From contig JANRKQ010000215.1 in NCBI GenBank assembly GCA_033763395.1, positions 1 to 64,000 on the forward strand: 64,000 nucleotides of DNA. Direction: 5' to 3'. Both the position numbers and the translations under genes were made by a program. Below the pieces are notes generated by a model. It worked only from the letters and a program-made list of their open reading frames with translations. It was not told the DNA's origin and ran no database searches. Below are positions 41,988 through 50,671 of this stretch, piece after piece. Numbering within the stretch: the first letter of the stretch is position 1; the number at the start of each line of letters is the position of its first letter. This stretch comes from Xiheimicrobium sp033763395 (GTDB taxonomy: Bacteria; Myxococcota; Myxococcia; Myxococcales; Myxococcaceae).

Positions 41988-42491
41988 CCGCCTCGAAGCG
42001 CCGGCGATGGGCTGGCGACCCGAAGCAGGTCTCCGCGAGACGGCGCTTCACAGCCGCGCACCAGTCGACCTCCACCAGGGGCGGCCCACGTCTCGAGGAA
42101 CGAGCTGCCACCATCGGAGGGTTCGCTCCCGGTCGCGAAGCGCTCCGGTGGGCGTCGGTCGATGGGCGCGACAGCTCGTCGACGCGTGGAGGCGACAGTG
42201 ACCACAGCGCGGCGCTGCGCCGAGCGCCATCACGGCCTGGTCCGACGTTGGACCAGTGACCTGGGAACACGCTCTGCGTCACGCCAGTGAGCGTCGACAT
42301 CAGCCGGGCGTCAAGGTCACCTCGCAGCAAGACATCGCGAGCGTGCTCGGCCTCGAGCAGCTGCTCGACAGCGATCAGGCTTTCGCCGCTGGGCGCTTCC
42401 CCGACTCCACGGAGCCGCGTGGGTGAGCGACCACACCAGGCTGCCCGAAAATCCATGGAGCACGCTTCGCTCGCGGTAGGGTGCGACTCGC
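41988..42491. other. Non-coding or decayed spacer before ruvX
   Basis: Five hundred bases without a convincing complete gene. It holds a perfect inverted repeat CTGGTCC-N6-GGACCAG (42237-42256). It also holds a short frame, 42256-42426 on the plus strand (56 codons from GTG, open upstream to 42202), whose composition looks protein-like (SQQDIASVLGLEQLLDSDQ) and may be a gene remnant. Nothing else is supported. Confidence 0.4.
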
Positions 42492-42917
42492 GTGCGCGCG
42501 ATGGGCCTCGATGTCGGGACGAAGACGGTGGGCGTGGCGGTGGCCGACGAGCTCGGTTTCACCGCGCAGCCCATCACCGTCATCCGCCGCTCGAGCCTCA
42601 AGAAGGATCTCGCCGAGCTGATCTCGATCGCGAACGAGCGTGGCGTCGACCGGTTCGTCGTCGGGCTGCCGCTCAACATGGACGGCTCCGAGGGCCCGCG
42701 CGCCGTCGCGACCCGCACCTTCGGTGACGCGCTCGGCGCTGCCTCGGGGCTGCCCATCATCTACCAGGACGAACGCCTCACCACGGTCGCGGCCGAGCGC
42801 GCGCTGCTCGAGGCCGATGTCTCGCGCCAGAAGCGTCGCCAGGTCATCGATCAAGTCGCCGCTTCGATCATTCTGCAGGGCTGGCTCGACGCGCAGCCCA
42901 GGAGCTCCACCGCGTGA
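42492..42917 (+). CDS. ruvX: RuvX/YqgF-type Holliday junction resolvase-like nuclease
   Basis: A 141-residue RNase H-fold protein of the YqgF family, implicated in 16S rRNA 5-prime maturation in some bacteria and proposed as a Holliday junction resolvase. Landmarks are GLDVGTKTVGVAVAD (first catalytic Asp), VVGLPLNMDGSEG and YQDERLTTVAAE (second acidic site). GTG start with TAGGGT nine bases upstream and no Shine-Dalgarno, which suggests a leaderless transcript. It overlaps mltG by four bases, a common ruvX-mltG order in bacteria. Confidence 0.9.
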   Translation: MRAMGLDVGTKTVGVAVADELGFTAQPITVIRRSSLKKDLAELISIANERGVDRFVVGLPLNMDGSEGPRAVATRTFGDALGAASGLPIIYQDERLTTVAAERALLEADVSRQKRRQVIDQVAASIILQGWLDAQPRSSTA

Positions 42918-43948
42918 AGAAGGTCCTCATCGGGCTGGTCGTCGTTCTCGTCCTCGGAGCCGTCGGCGCTGCCGGCGCCTGGTACTTCTTCGAGCAGCGC
43001 ATCACGACGTTCGCGGCCACCTCCTTCGGGAACTCCGCGCCCATCGTCGTCGAGATCCCGCCCGGCACGAACCCTCGCGGCGTCGCCGCTCGCCTGGCGA
43101 AGGCCGGCGTCGTGAGCGACGAAGACCTCCTCTACAACTGGCTGCGTCGCGAGAAGCTGGGCCCCAGGCTCAAGGCCGGGGAGTACGAGTTCGTCGGGCC
43201 CCTCACCCCTCCGCAGGCCATCGACAAGCTCGTGCGCGGCGACGTCAAGGTCTACCGGTTCACCGTGCCCGAAGGCCTGCGCTGGGACGAAATTCTCCCC
43301 ATCCTCGCCCAGTCCGACCTCGCGCTCAGCCTCGACAAGCTCAAGGCGCTCGTCGCCGACACAGCCTTCCTCAAGCGCGCGGGCGTTCCGGCCGATCGCA
43401 TCGAGGGCTTCCTCTTCCCCGACACGTACACGTTCCCGAAGGGCTCCACCGAGGAACAGGTCTTGCGCAAGATGATCGACAGCACGCTCGACACCGTGAA
43501 GAAGGCGACGCGAAAGAGCGGCGTGACGCTCGACGTGCTCCAGACCGTCACCCTCGCGTCGATCGTCGAGAAAGAGACCGGCGCCGTCGAAGAGCGCCCA
43601 CGCATCTCGTGCGTGTTCCACAACCGCCTCAAGCAGGGCGGCAAGCTCGAGACCGACCCCACCGTCATCTACGCAAAGATGCTCCGCACCGGCACGTACT
43701 CGAAGAACATCACGAAGGATGACCTGCTCACCCCGCACCCGTACAACACGTACAAGGTGAAGGGGCTGCCTCCGGGCCCCATCGCGAGCCCTGGCGGCGC
43801 AGCCATTCAGGCGGCGCTCAACCCGCTCGACTGCGGCGACTTCTTCTTCGTCTCGAAGAACGACGGCACCCACGTCTTCTGCCCGGACTACGCGTGCCAC
43901 GAAGCGCAGGTCGAGAAGTGGCAGCGCGAGTACTTCCGCAAGAAGTAG
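42914..43948 (+). CDS. mltG: Endolytic murein transglycosylase MltG
   Basis: A 344-residue inner-membrane enzyme that cleaves nascent glycan strands and limits peptidoglycan chain length. One N-terminal membrane helix (4-25) is followed by a LysM-like domain (IVVEIPPGTNPRGVAARLAKAGV) and the YceG catalytic domain. The key motif SIVEKETG (Glu219, Glu221) is followed by ISCVFHNRLKQGGKLETDPTVIY and PYNTYKVKGLPPGPIASPG. GTG start overlaps the ruvX stop. Length matches the family. Confidence 0.95.
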   Translation: MKKVLIGLVVVLVLGAVGAAGAWYFFEQRITTFAATSFGNSAPIVVEIPPGTNPRGVAARLAKAGVVSDEDLLYNWLRREKLGPRLKAGEYEFVGPLTPPQAIDKLVRGDVKVYRFTVPEGLRWDEILPILAQSDLALSLDKLKALVADTAFLKRAGVPADRIEGFLFPDTYTFPKGSTEEQVLRKMIDSTLDTVKKATRKSGVTLDVLQTVTLASIVEKETGAVEERPRISCVFHNRLKQGGKLETDPTVIYAKMLRTGTYSKNITKDDLLTPHPYNTYKVKGLPPGPIASPGGAAIQAALNPLDCGDFFFVSKNDGTHVFCPDYACHEAQVEKWQREYFRKK

Positions 43949-44083
43949 TCGCTGGCCAGGCATCGAACCCGGTGCTGCGGCGACCGACCGGGGCGCGCAG
44001 ACCGTTGAGGCCTCCGGTGAGCCAGCGTGGAGACGGTTCCTCGTCCGCCGACCTTCGAGCCTCGCTGGAATCTCATCCGAGCT

Positions 44084-45484
44084 CTACGGGCGGAGCACCC
44101 GAAGGCGACCCGCGCGAAACACCTCCACTCCCCGGGGCGACAGCACGCCTCCCTCGAAGTGCACGACGAACCGGGGGCCCCGCTCAGCGATGGCGTCGAA
44201 GGTTGGCGCGCGACGGCGAGCCACCTTCCCCTTCGGCAACCGCGACTCGAAGGCAAGCTGGAGATCGTCGAAGCCCGTCGGATCGACATCGATGGCGAGG
44301 ACATCGTCAGCGCGCAATTCACTCCGGAGCCATGACGCCACGGCCCTCACGTCGTCAGGGTTGACGGACAGGGCGCTCACGGCCCGGAACGAGTTGGCCC
44401 ACCGCCACGGAGCGCGCGCCGCGGCTTCGAGCAGCGGCAACCAGGTCACCAGCATCACGACGAGCACGGGCGCCAACACCCGTCGGCGCTCTACCAGCGC
44501 CGAACACCCGGCCCCCACGAAGAGCGCGAAGAGCGACAGCTCCTTCATCGTGAACCGTGAGAGCGGCACGAACGAGCCGAGGAGCGCGCCGCGCAGGGAC
44601 AAGAAGAGGGCCGGAACGACGATCAACACCACGAGCCAACGAGCGGGCGTTCGCCACGCGCGCAGCAGCGCCCACCCGCCCAGCACCGCCCCGACCGGCG
44701 TGAAGGTCGTCACCGCGGTGAGCGGCCAGAACCCCAGCACGATGACGCGGTACGCGCGCCCCCACAGCTGGGCTTCCGACACGAACCACGCGCGGTGGTA
44801 GTCGTCGATGACGCGCAGCGGGTAGAGCGCATCGCCCGTGTCGACGAGGTGCCCGACGAGCCACGCCATGGGGAACGACCCCGCCACGGCGCCGAACACA
44901 AACGCCTTCACGAAGCCCAGGCGCCACCACACCACCAGCGACAACAGGGCGATCCAGACCCAGACGTCGTAGCGAACGGCGGCGGCCAGGGTGAGGACGA
45001 GCCCGGCCCCCAGCAGTGTCTCTCGCTGCCCCGTCTCGAAGGCGCGCGCCAACGTCGCGACGCCGAGCAACACGAAGAAGCCGCTGAGCCCCTCACTGGC
45101 CGCCGTCGTCGACGCCTGCACGTGGAGCGACCACACCGAGAACACCAGCGCGCTCCACCACGCCGCGCGCTCGGAGAAGAGCCGCTGCGCGAGAGCGAAC
45201 ACCGGGAGTACCGACGCGACGCCCACGACGAGGCTCAACAGCCGACCTGCCAGCGCGAGGCTCCCGGTGAGCCACTCGACGAGGGCGAGCAACGGAAAGT
45301 GGAGCGGCCCGAACTGCAGGCAGCCCTGGAGCGACGAGCCGATGAGGTGCGGCGCCTCGAGGAAGGCGTGACCCATCCACGCGCGGACGACGGCGTCTCC
45401 CGCAACGTTCTCGGCGAACGGGAACACCAGCAGCCGTGGCACGGCGGCGAGCAACACCAGGAGCCCGACCGTGCGCCGACTCAT
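44084..45484 (-). CDS. GT-C-type membrane glycosyltransferase (family 39-like)
   Basis: A 466-residue multi-pass protein with 9-11 hydrophobic helices and an acidic residue in the first periplasmic loop (ENVAGDAVVRAWMGH), as in ArnT/PMT_2-type glycosyltransferases that use polyprenyl-phosphate sugars. The C-terminal 100 residues form a soluble periplasmic domain. Sugar and acceptor are unknown. The ATG overlaps the stop of the kinase gene (ATGA), so the two are co-translated. Confidence 0.8.
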   Translation of the reverse strand: MSRRTVGLLVLLAAVPRLLVFPFAENVAGDAVVRAWMGHAFLEAPHLIGSSLQGCLQFGPLHFPLLALVEWLTGSLALAGRLLSLVVGVASVLPVFALAQRLFSERAAWWSALVFSVWSLHVQASTTAASEGLSGFFVLLGVATLARAFETGQRETLLGAGLVLTLAAAVRYDVWVWIALLSLVVWWRLGFVKAFVFGAVAGSFPMAWLVGHLVDTGDALYPLRVIDDYHRAWFVSEAQLWGRAYRVIVLGFWPLTAVTTFTPVGAVLGGWALLRAWRTPARWLVVLIVVPALFLSLRGALLGSFVPLSRFTMKELSLFALFVGAGCSALVERRRVLAPVLVVMLVTWLPLLEAAARAPWRWANSFRAVSALSVNPDDVRAVASWLRSELRADDVLAIDVDPTGFDDLQLAFESRLPKGKVARRRAPTFDAIAERGPRFVVHFEGGVLSPRGVEVFRAGRLRVLRP

Positions 45485-48400
45485 ACGGGCGCCGGGAACC
45501 TCGCCATGGTCGCCTTCAGGGTGCGCAGCGCCGCGCGCACGTGCTCACTGCGGTCCGACGGGCTGGGCGCGCCACCGGGGTGCGCGTCGTCAGGCGGCTG
45601 GGTGCGCTCGGCGTGTTCGATGCGGCGGGTGATGCGTGCTTCGAGCGTACGCGCCTGCGCGGGCGACTTCGTGTGCATCACGTGGCCCCACTCGACCAGC
45701 CCGCGATAGACGTCGACGGCGTCGAGCAGGCTCGCGTCGTTCACCTCGGTGAGGGCCGCCGTCGCCTCGGCGATGAGCCCCTCGGCCTGCCCGAGCCGCC
45801 CCCGAATCGCCTCCACCGCGCCGAGCCCCGCGCGGGCGAGCCCCAGGTAGCGGGTCTCGCCCAGCTCCTCGAGCAGCTCGATGGCCGACTGGTAGTGCGC
45901 GGCCGCCGCGGGCAGCTCGATCAGCTCGTGGTGCAGCGCCCCTTTGGCCACCAACACGATGCCTTCGTGCCGGCGCGCGCCAACTTCGCGCAGAATGTCG
46001 AGGGCACGGTCGTACTCGGCCAGCGCCGGCCCGGGCTTTTGCTGATCGCGGTACAGATCGCCCAGGTTGATGTGCGAGATGCCCTCGGAGCGCCGGTTGC
46101 CCAGCTCGCGGTGAATCGCGAGGGCCTGTTGGTAGTTGGCGCGCGCCTGCTGCAAGAGGCCCATCGCCTGCTCGGTGACACCGAGGTTGGCCAGCGTGAT
46201 GCCCTCGTAGCGGCGGTCGCCGACCTCACGGTGGATCTCGAGGGCCTTCTCGTACGACTGGAGCGCGTCGTTCTCGAGCCCCAGCTCGTTGAGCAGCGTG
46301 CCCTGCGTCGACAGGCAGCGCCCTTCCATGCGGCGGTCCTTCGCCTTCCGGAGCAGGGCCAGGGCGCGCGAGAAGTGTTTACGGCTCTCGGCCCGCTGCC
46401 CGACGAGGCGGTGCGCGACGGCGAGGAACGACTCGATGCGCCCCTCGCGCGCGACGTCGCCCAGCGTTCTCGACAAGCGGAAAGCCTCTTCGAAGTCCTC
46501 GAGGGCGTCGGCGGGTTTGCCGCGGGCGAGGCGGGCCTTGCCGCGGGCCTCGAGCCCCTCGGAGCGGCGCTCGGCGTCGTCACCACAGCGCTCCAGCGCG
46601 GCGTCGAGCATCGGCAGGTGCGGCTTGAAGGGGCCGCGCAGCGACAGGAGCGGATCGAGCGCCAGCACCGCGTCGAGCGACTGGCGCGCCGGAGCGCGGG
46701 GGTCGAGACCGCGGTGGTACACGGCGAGCAGGTTCTCGCGCTCGAGGTCGAGGGCCGACAGCTGGGCAGCGTTCGACTCGGCGCCATCAGCGAGCGTCTG
46801 GCCCAGGGCGAGGTAGGCCCGGGTGTGGCGGCCGAGCGCCTGCTGCTCGACGGGCATCGCCATCAGCTTCTCGCGCGCGTACTCCCGAATGCTCTCGTAC
46901 AAGCCAAAGCGCGTCTGCGCCTCGTCCCCCGAGGGGAAATAGGCGCGCACCAGCGACTTGGCGCGCAGGGTCAGCAGCACGCTCAGCGCGGTGGCTTCGA
47001 CGTCGACGTGCCCCAGGGAGACGACCGTCTCGGCCGCTTCGGCGGTGAAGCCTCCGGCGAAGACCGAGAGCTGGGCCAGCATCGACTGCTCGGCCGGCCC
47101 CAGCATCGTCCACGACCAGTCGATGGCGCCGCGCAGGGTGGCCTGGCGATCCGACACGCCCTTCTTGCCGACGAGCAGCTCGAAGCGCCGCGGGAGCCGC
47201 TGCACGAGCTGGCCCGGGTTGAGGAGCGACATGCGCGCGGCGGCGAGCTCGATGGCGAGCGGCATGCCGTCGAGCTGACGGACGATCTCGGCGATGGCGG
47301 CTTCGTCGGTGGGCGTGGGCTCCCAGCCGGGGCGGACGGCCCGGGCGCGCTCGACGAAGAGCTCGACGGCCTCGGCGCTCCGCACGGCCTCGGCGGGCTT
47401 CGGCGTGCGCAGCGGCGGCACCTCGTAGACCGTCTCGTGAGGCACCCGCAGCAGCTCGCGGGACGAAACGACGAAGCGGGCGAGCGGCGCCGCGCGCATC
47501 CACCGCTCGAGGGTCTCGCCGGCGTGCCCGACGACCTGCTCGAAGTTGTCGAAGACGACGAGCGTCTCACCTCGCGACGCGAGGGCGTGGCCGAGCTGCT
47601 GCACTGCGTCTCCGGCCAGCAGCGGGACGTCGAGGCTGCGAGACAGCGCCGCGCAGATGCCATCGGCGTCGCGCGCCTCGGCGAGCTCGACGACCCACAC
47701 GCCGCCCCGCCGCTTGCCGCGCTCGTCGACGCCCTGGAAGTGCGTCACCAGCTGCGAGCCGAACTGCAACGACAGGCGCGTCTTGCCGGTGCCGCCGGGC
47801 CCGAGCAGCGTGACGAGGCGGGTGCCCTGGCGGAAGAGCTGATGCAGGTCGGCCAGCTCGGCGACGCGCCCGACGAAGCTGGTGGCCTGCGGCGTGAGGT
47901 TGGTCGGCCGCTGCGACACCTCGCCCAACAGCCGCTTCGTCTCGGCGAGCTTCTCGTCCGACAGGTGAACCTTGAGCCGGTCGGCGCGGGTGAGCGGGCT
48001 CTTCGAGACGACCGCGCCCTCGGCGGACTCGTCGGAGGCCTCAATAACGGTGCGGGCCTCATGCGCGTCGACCACCGCTCTGGCCTTGTCCTCGCTGACC
48101 TCGACGTCGAGTTCGAACTCGCCCGAGTCGTCGAGGCCGGGCACGTCTTCGTACTGGCTGAACCAGCGCGCGAAGTCGAAGGGGCCGACGTCGGCCAGGT
48201 ACACGGCCACGGCGTCGTGCAGCTCGCGCGCGCTCTGGTACCGATCGGCCGGCGCCTTGCGGAGCGCCTTCATGACGATGCGTTCGAGGGCGGGCGGGCA
48301 GTCGGCGCGGCGCTCCGTCACCAGCGGCACCTCGGCCGCCCGCACGGCCTTCACCGTCAGCGCGTCGGTCTTCCCACGGAACAGGTAGCTGCCGGTGAGC

Positions 48401-49029
48401 GACTCCCACATGACGATGCCCAGCGCGAACACGTCGGTGCGGCCGTCGACGTGCTTCGCGCTCGCCTGCTCTGGCGCCATGTAGGGGAACTTGCCCTTCA
48501 AGATGCCGGTGGCCGTGTGCACCGACTTGTTCGCGGCCTTCGCGACGCCGAAGTCGATGAGCTTCACCACCCCCTCGTTGGTGACGAGGATGTTGTGGGG
48601 CGACACGTCGCGGTGGACGATCTTGAGCTCGCGGCCCTGGGCGTCGGTGGCGTGGTGGGCGAAGTCGAGCGCGGCGGCGATCTGCAGGGCCACGCGCGCC
48701 ACCACCTGCGGCGGCACCGGGTGCTCGACCTCGCGCGCCCGCATGAGCAGCTCGCGCCAGTCCTTGCCGGGCACGTACTCCATCGCGACGAACCACGTGC
48801 CGCCCACCTCACCGAACTCGACGATGCGCGCGATGTTGGCGTGCACCAGCCGCGAGGCGATGCGCGTCTCGTCGAGGAAGAGCCGCAAGAAGCGCGGGTT
48901 CTCGGTGAGGTGCGGGAGAATTCGTTTCACCGTCAGCAGTTCGCCGGCGCCGTCCTTCGCGAGGTACACCTCTCCCATGCCGCCCGCACCCAGGCGCTTG
49001 AGGAGCGTGAACCGTCCGAAGGCCTCCAT
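45481..49029 (-). CDS. Ser/Thr protein kinase - NTPase - TPR regulator
   Basis: A 1182-residue signalling protein. The PknB-type kinase domain (7-285) is intact: GAGGMGEV loop, Lys35, HRDVSPHN with Asp141, and DFG Asp159. A linker leads to a STAND/AfsR-like NTPase (FVGRVAELADL, P-loop GPGGTGKTR near 410, VVFDNFEQVVGH). About twelve TPR units fill residues 770-1130 (RRYEGITLANLGVTEQAMGLLQQARANYQQAL). This plan suits kinases switched by protein or ligand binding to the TPRs. No membrane helix is evident. It overlaps the glycosyltransferase gene and diverges from the papain-like gene by 85 bp. Confidence 0.92.
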   Translation of the reverse strand: MEAFGRFTLLKRLGAGGMGEVYLAKDGAGELLTVKRILPHLTENPRFLRLFLDETRIASRLVHANIARIVEFGEVGGTWFVAMEYVPGKDWRELLMRAREVEHPVPPQVVARVALQIAAALDFAHHATDAQGRELKIVHRDVSPHNILVTNEGVVKLIDFGVAKAANKSVHTATGILKGKFPYMAPEQASAKHVDGRTDVFALGIVMWESLTGSYLFRGKTDALTVKAVRAAEVPLVTERRADCPPALERIVMKALRKAPADRYQSARELHDAVAVYLADVGPFDFARWFSQYEDVPGLDDSGEFELDVEVSEDKARAVVDAHEARTVIEASDESAEGAVVSKSPLTRADRLKVHLSDEKLAETKRLLGEVSQRPTNLTPQATSFVGRVAELADLHQLFRQGTRLVTLLGPGGTGKTRLSLQFGSQLVTHFQGVDERGKRRGGVWVVELAEARDADGICAALSRSLDVPLLAGDAVQQLGHALASRGETLVVFDNFEQVVGHAGETLERWMRAAPLARFVVSSRELLRVPHETVYEVPPLRTPKPAEAVRSAEAVELFVERARAVRPGWEPTPTDEAAIAEIVRQLDGMPLAIELAAARMSLLNPGQLVQRLPRRFELLVGKKGVSDRQATLRGAIDWSWTMLGPAEQSMLAQLSVFAGGFTAEAAETVVSLGHVDVEATALSVLLTLRAKSLVRAYFPSGDEAQTRFGLYESIREYAREKLMAMPVEQQALGRHTRAYLALGQTLADGAESNAAQLSALDLERENLLAVYHRGLDPRAPARQSLDAVLALDPLLSLRGPFKPHLPMLDAALERCGDDAERRSEGLEARGKARLARGKPADALEDFEEAFRLSRTLGDVAREGRIESFLAVAHRLVGQRAESRKHFSRALALLRKAKDRRMEGRCLSTQGTLLNELGLENDALQSYEKALEIHREVGDRRYEGITLANLGVTEQAMGLLQQARANYQQALAIHRELGNRRSEGISHINLGDLYRDQQKPGPALAEYDRALDILREVGARRHEGIVLVAKGALHHELIELPAAAAHYQSAIELLEELGETRYLGLARAGLGAVEAIRGRLGQAEGLIAEATAALTEVNDASLLDAVDVYRGLVEWGHVMHTKSPAQARTLEARITRRIEHAERTQPPDDAHPGGAPSPSDRSEHVRAALRTLKATMARFPAPV

Positions 49030-49114
49030 CGAGGGCGCAACCTACCCAAAACCGCCGTGATTCCCGTCGTTTTCGGCACGCAACAGGGGGTCGAAACCAT
49101 GCGACAATGTGCGC

Positions 49115-50632
49115 ATGCCCTTTCGAATCAATGGTGGTCCCCGCTACACGTTGCCGACGACGAATCAGCCCGCGACGACCACCACCCCGACGCCGACGAC
49201 GCCGACGAACACCACGCTCGATCCGCGGCTCGCGAACCTGAACGTCAGCAACACCACGGTCCGCACGGTGGCGACGCCGAACTCGAGCACCTTCGAGAAC
49301 GTTCGCAACACGACGATTCGGCGCGGAGGCACTGACGACGACTCGTTGGGCGGCGGCGTGGCGTTCAAGGGCAAGGGCTACGACGTGGTGAACGAGGGCC
49401 TGGTGGGGCCCGACACGGATCCGACGCGGCTGGCGCTGCGGGACGCCATCTGGGAGCGCCTCGAGACGCCGACCTACCTGCTCGAGCCGCGCACGACGAA
49501 GGCGGTCGACCTGAAGGCCCTGACGCCGGCGCTGGCGGAAGCGGCGAGCGGGCGCCAGGCCTCGACGCTCTCGAAGCTGGCCCAGGCGAAGCCGGAGGCG
49601 GCGGCGCACCTGTCGGAGTTCCTCTCGAACACGAAGGGCCTCGCGAAGGACGTGCGCGGCTCGCTGCTGCAGACGCTCGCGTCGAACGCCCAGGGAGTGG
49701 CCGGCGCGGTGGTGGCGGGCATCAGCGGGTCGACGGCGTTCTCGGCGATGAGCGCTCCCGACAAGGCGGCGCTCGCGCAGGTGATGTCGCGGCTCGACGA
49801 GGCCGGGCTCAAGGTGCTGGGGTCGATGGTGGAGCGCGCGCCCGAAGCGCTGAAGGACGTCGACTCGGCGGGCCGCTCGTTGCTCTCGAACCTGGCGACG
49901 CTGGCCTCGCAGCCGCTGCACGCCTCGCTCGCCGGGCATACGACGACGGAGGAGCTGCTGTCGGGCATCCTCACCGACGTGATGAACCCCAACCGCATCG
50001 ACCAGGGCAACGCGACGACCTGCACGGTGGCCTCGATGCAGTTCGAGCTCGTGGCCGACGAGCCGGCCGAGTACGCGCGGCTGATGGCGGGCCTCTCGGG
50101 GCCGAAGGGCGTGGTGAAGATGCAGGGCGGCGGCGATCTGCGGCTGGGCCCCGGTGACGCCGACGCGCGTGCGCGCAACGGCCGCTCTGCGAGCCAGACG
50201 CTCTTCCAGTCGGCGGCGATGGAGTACGCGAACGGCCGCTTCTCGAACTACGACCCCGTGCTGGGCGTGAGCATCAACGAGCGGACCGGCGAGGAGCGGC
50301 TGGGCCTCAGGCCTGACAACCAGCAGGCGCTGCTCGAGAAGCTCTTCGGTGTGACTTACTCGATCGACCGGCTCTTCACCGAGGCCGAGGGAGCGAAGGC
50401 GCTCGGCAAGCTCCAGGGGTGGGACGCGCGGGGCTTCCGGAACCGGCCCATCATCGTCGACCTCGACCAGGGCAAGTTCAACCACGCGGTGACGCTCGAG
50501 GCGGTGACGAAGGAGCGCGTGACGTTCCGCGACCCGTACGGCGTGCTGCGCTCGATGCCGGCGAGCACCTTCCCGAAGGTGGCGGTGGCGATTCACCTGC
50601 CGACCGACGTGAAGCTGAACGGCGTGGGCTGA
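49115..50632 (+). CDS. Papain-fold cysteine peptidase-like protein
   Basis: A 505-residue protein with no signal peptide. Residues 10-45 are a Thr/Pro/Asn-rich disordered segment, residues about 100-285 a helical region. The C-terminal part has an apparent papain-type triad: Cys303 (GNATTCTVASMQ), His457 (KFNHAVTLEAV) and Asp473 (FRDPYGVLRS), in correct order and spacing. No exact family was recognised, so peptidase or transglutaminase-like activity is inferred. The disordered leaderless N-terminus resembles type III or contact-dependent effectors. It diverges from the kinase gene. Confidence 0.75.
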   Translation: MPFRINGGPRYTLPTTNQPATTTTPTPTTPTNTTLDPRLANLNVSNTTVRTVATPNSSTFENVRNTTIRRGGTDDDSLGGGVAFKGKGYDVVNEGLVGPDTDPTRLALRDAIWERLETPTYLLEPRTTKAVDLKALTPALAEAASGRQASTLSKLAQAKPEAAAHLSEFLSNTKGLAKDVRGSLLQTLASNAQGVAGAVVAGISGSTAFSAMSAPDKAALAQVMSRLDEAGLKVLGSMVERAPEALKDVDSAGRSLLSNLATLASQPLHASLAGHTTTEELLSGILTDVMNPNRIDQGNATTCTVASMQFELVADEPAEYARLMAGLSGPKGVVKMQGGGDLRLGPGDADARARNGRSASQTLFQSAAMEYANGRFSNYDPVLGVSINERTGEERLGLRPDNQQALLEKLFGVTYSIDRLFTEAEGAKALGKLQGWDARGFRNRPIIVDLDQGKFNHAVTLEAVTKERVTFRDPYGVLRSMPASTFPKVAVAIHLPTDVKLNGVG

Positions 50633-50671
50633 GCGGCGGGCGCGGCGACCGGTCGAACGATTCGCATTCGC

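Noticed and set aside
45436..49335. Very long plus-strand reading frame antisense to the kinase gene
   Set aside because: It is a product of strong G/C third-position bias; translation is Arg/Leu/Glu/His-rich low complexity without domains, while the minus strand encodes an intact kinase-NTPase-TPR protein.
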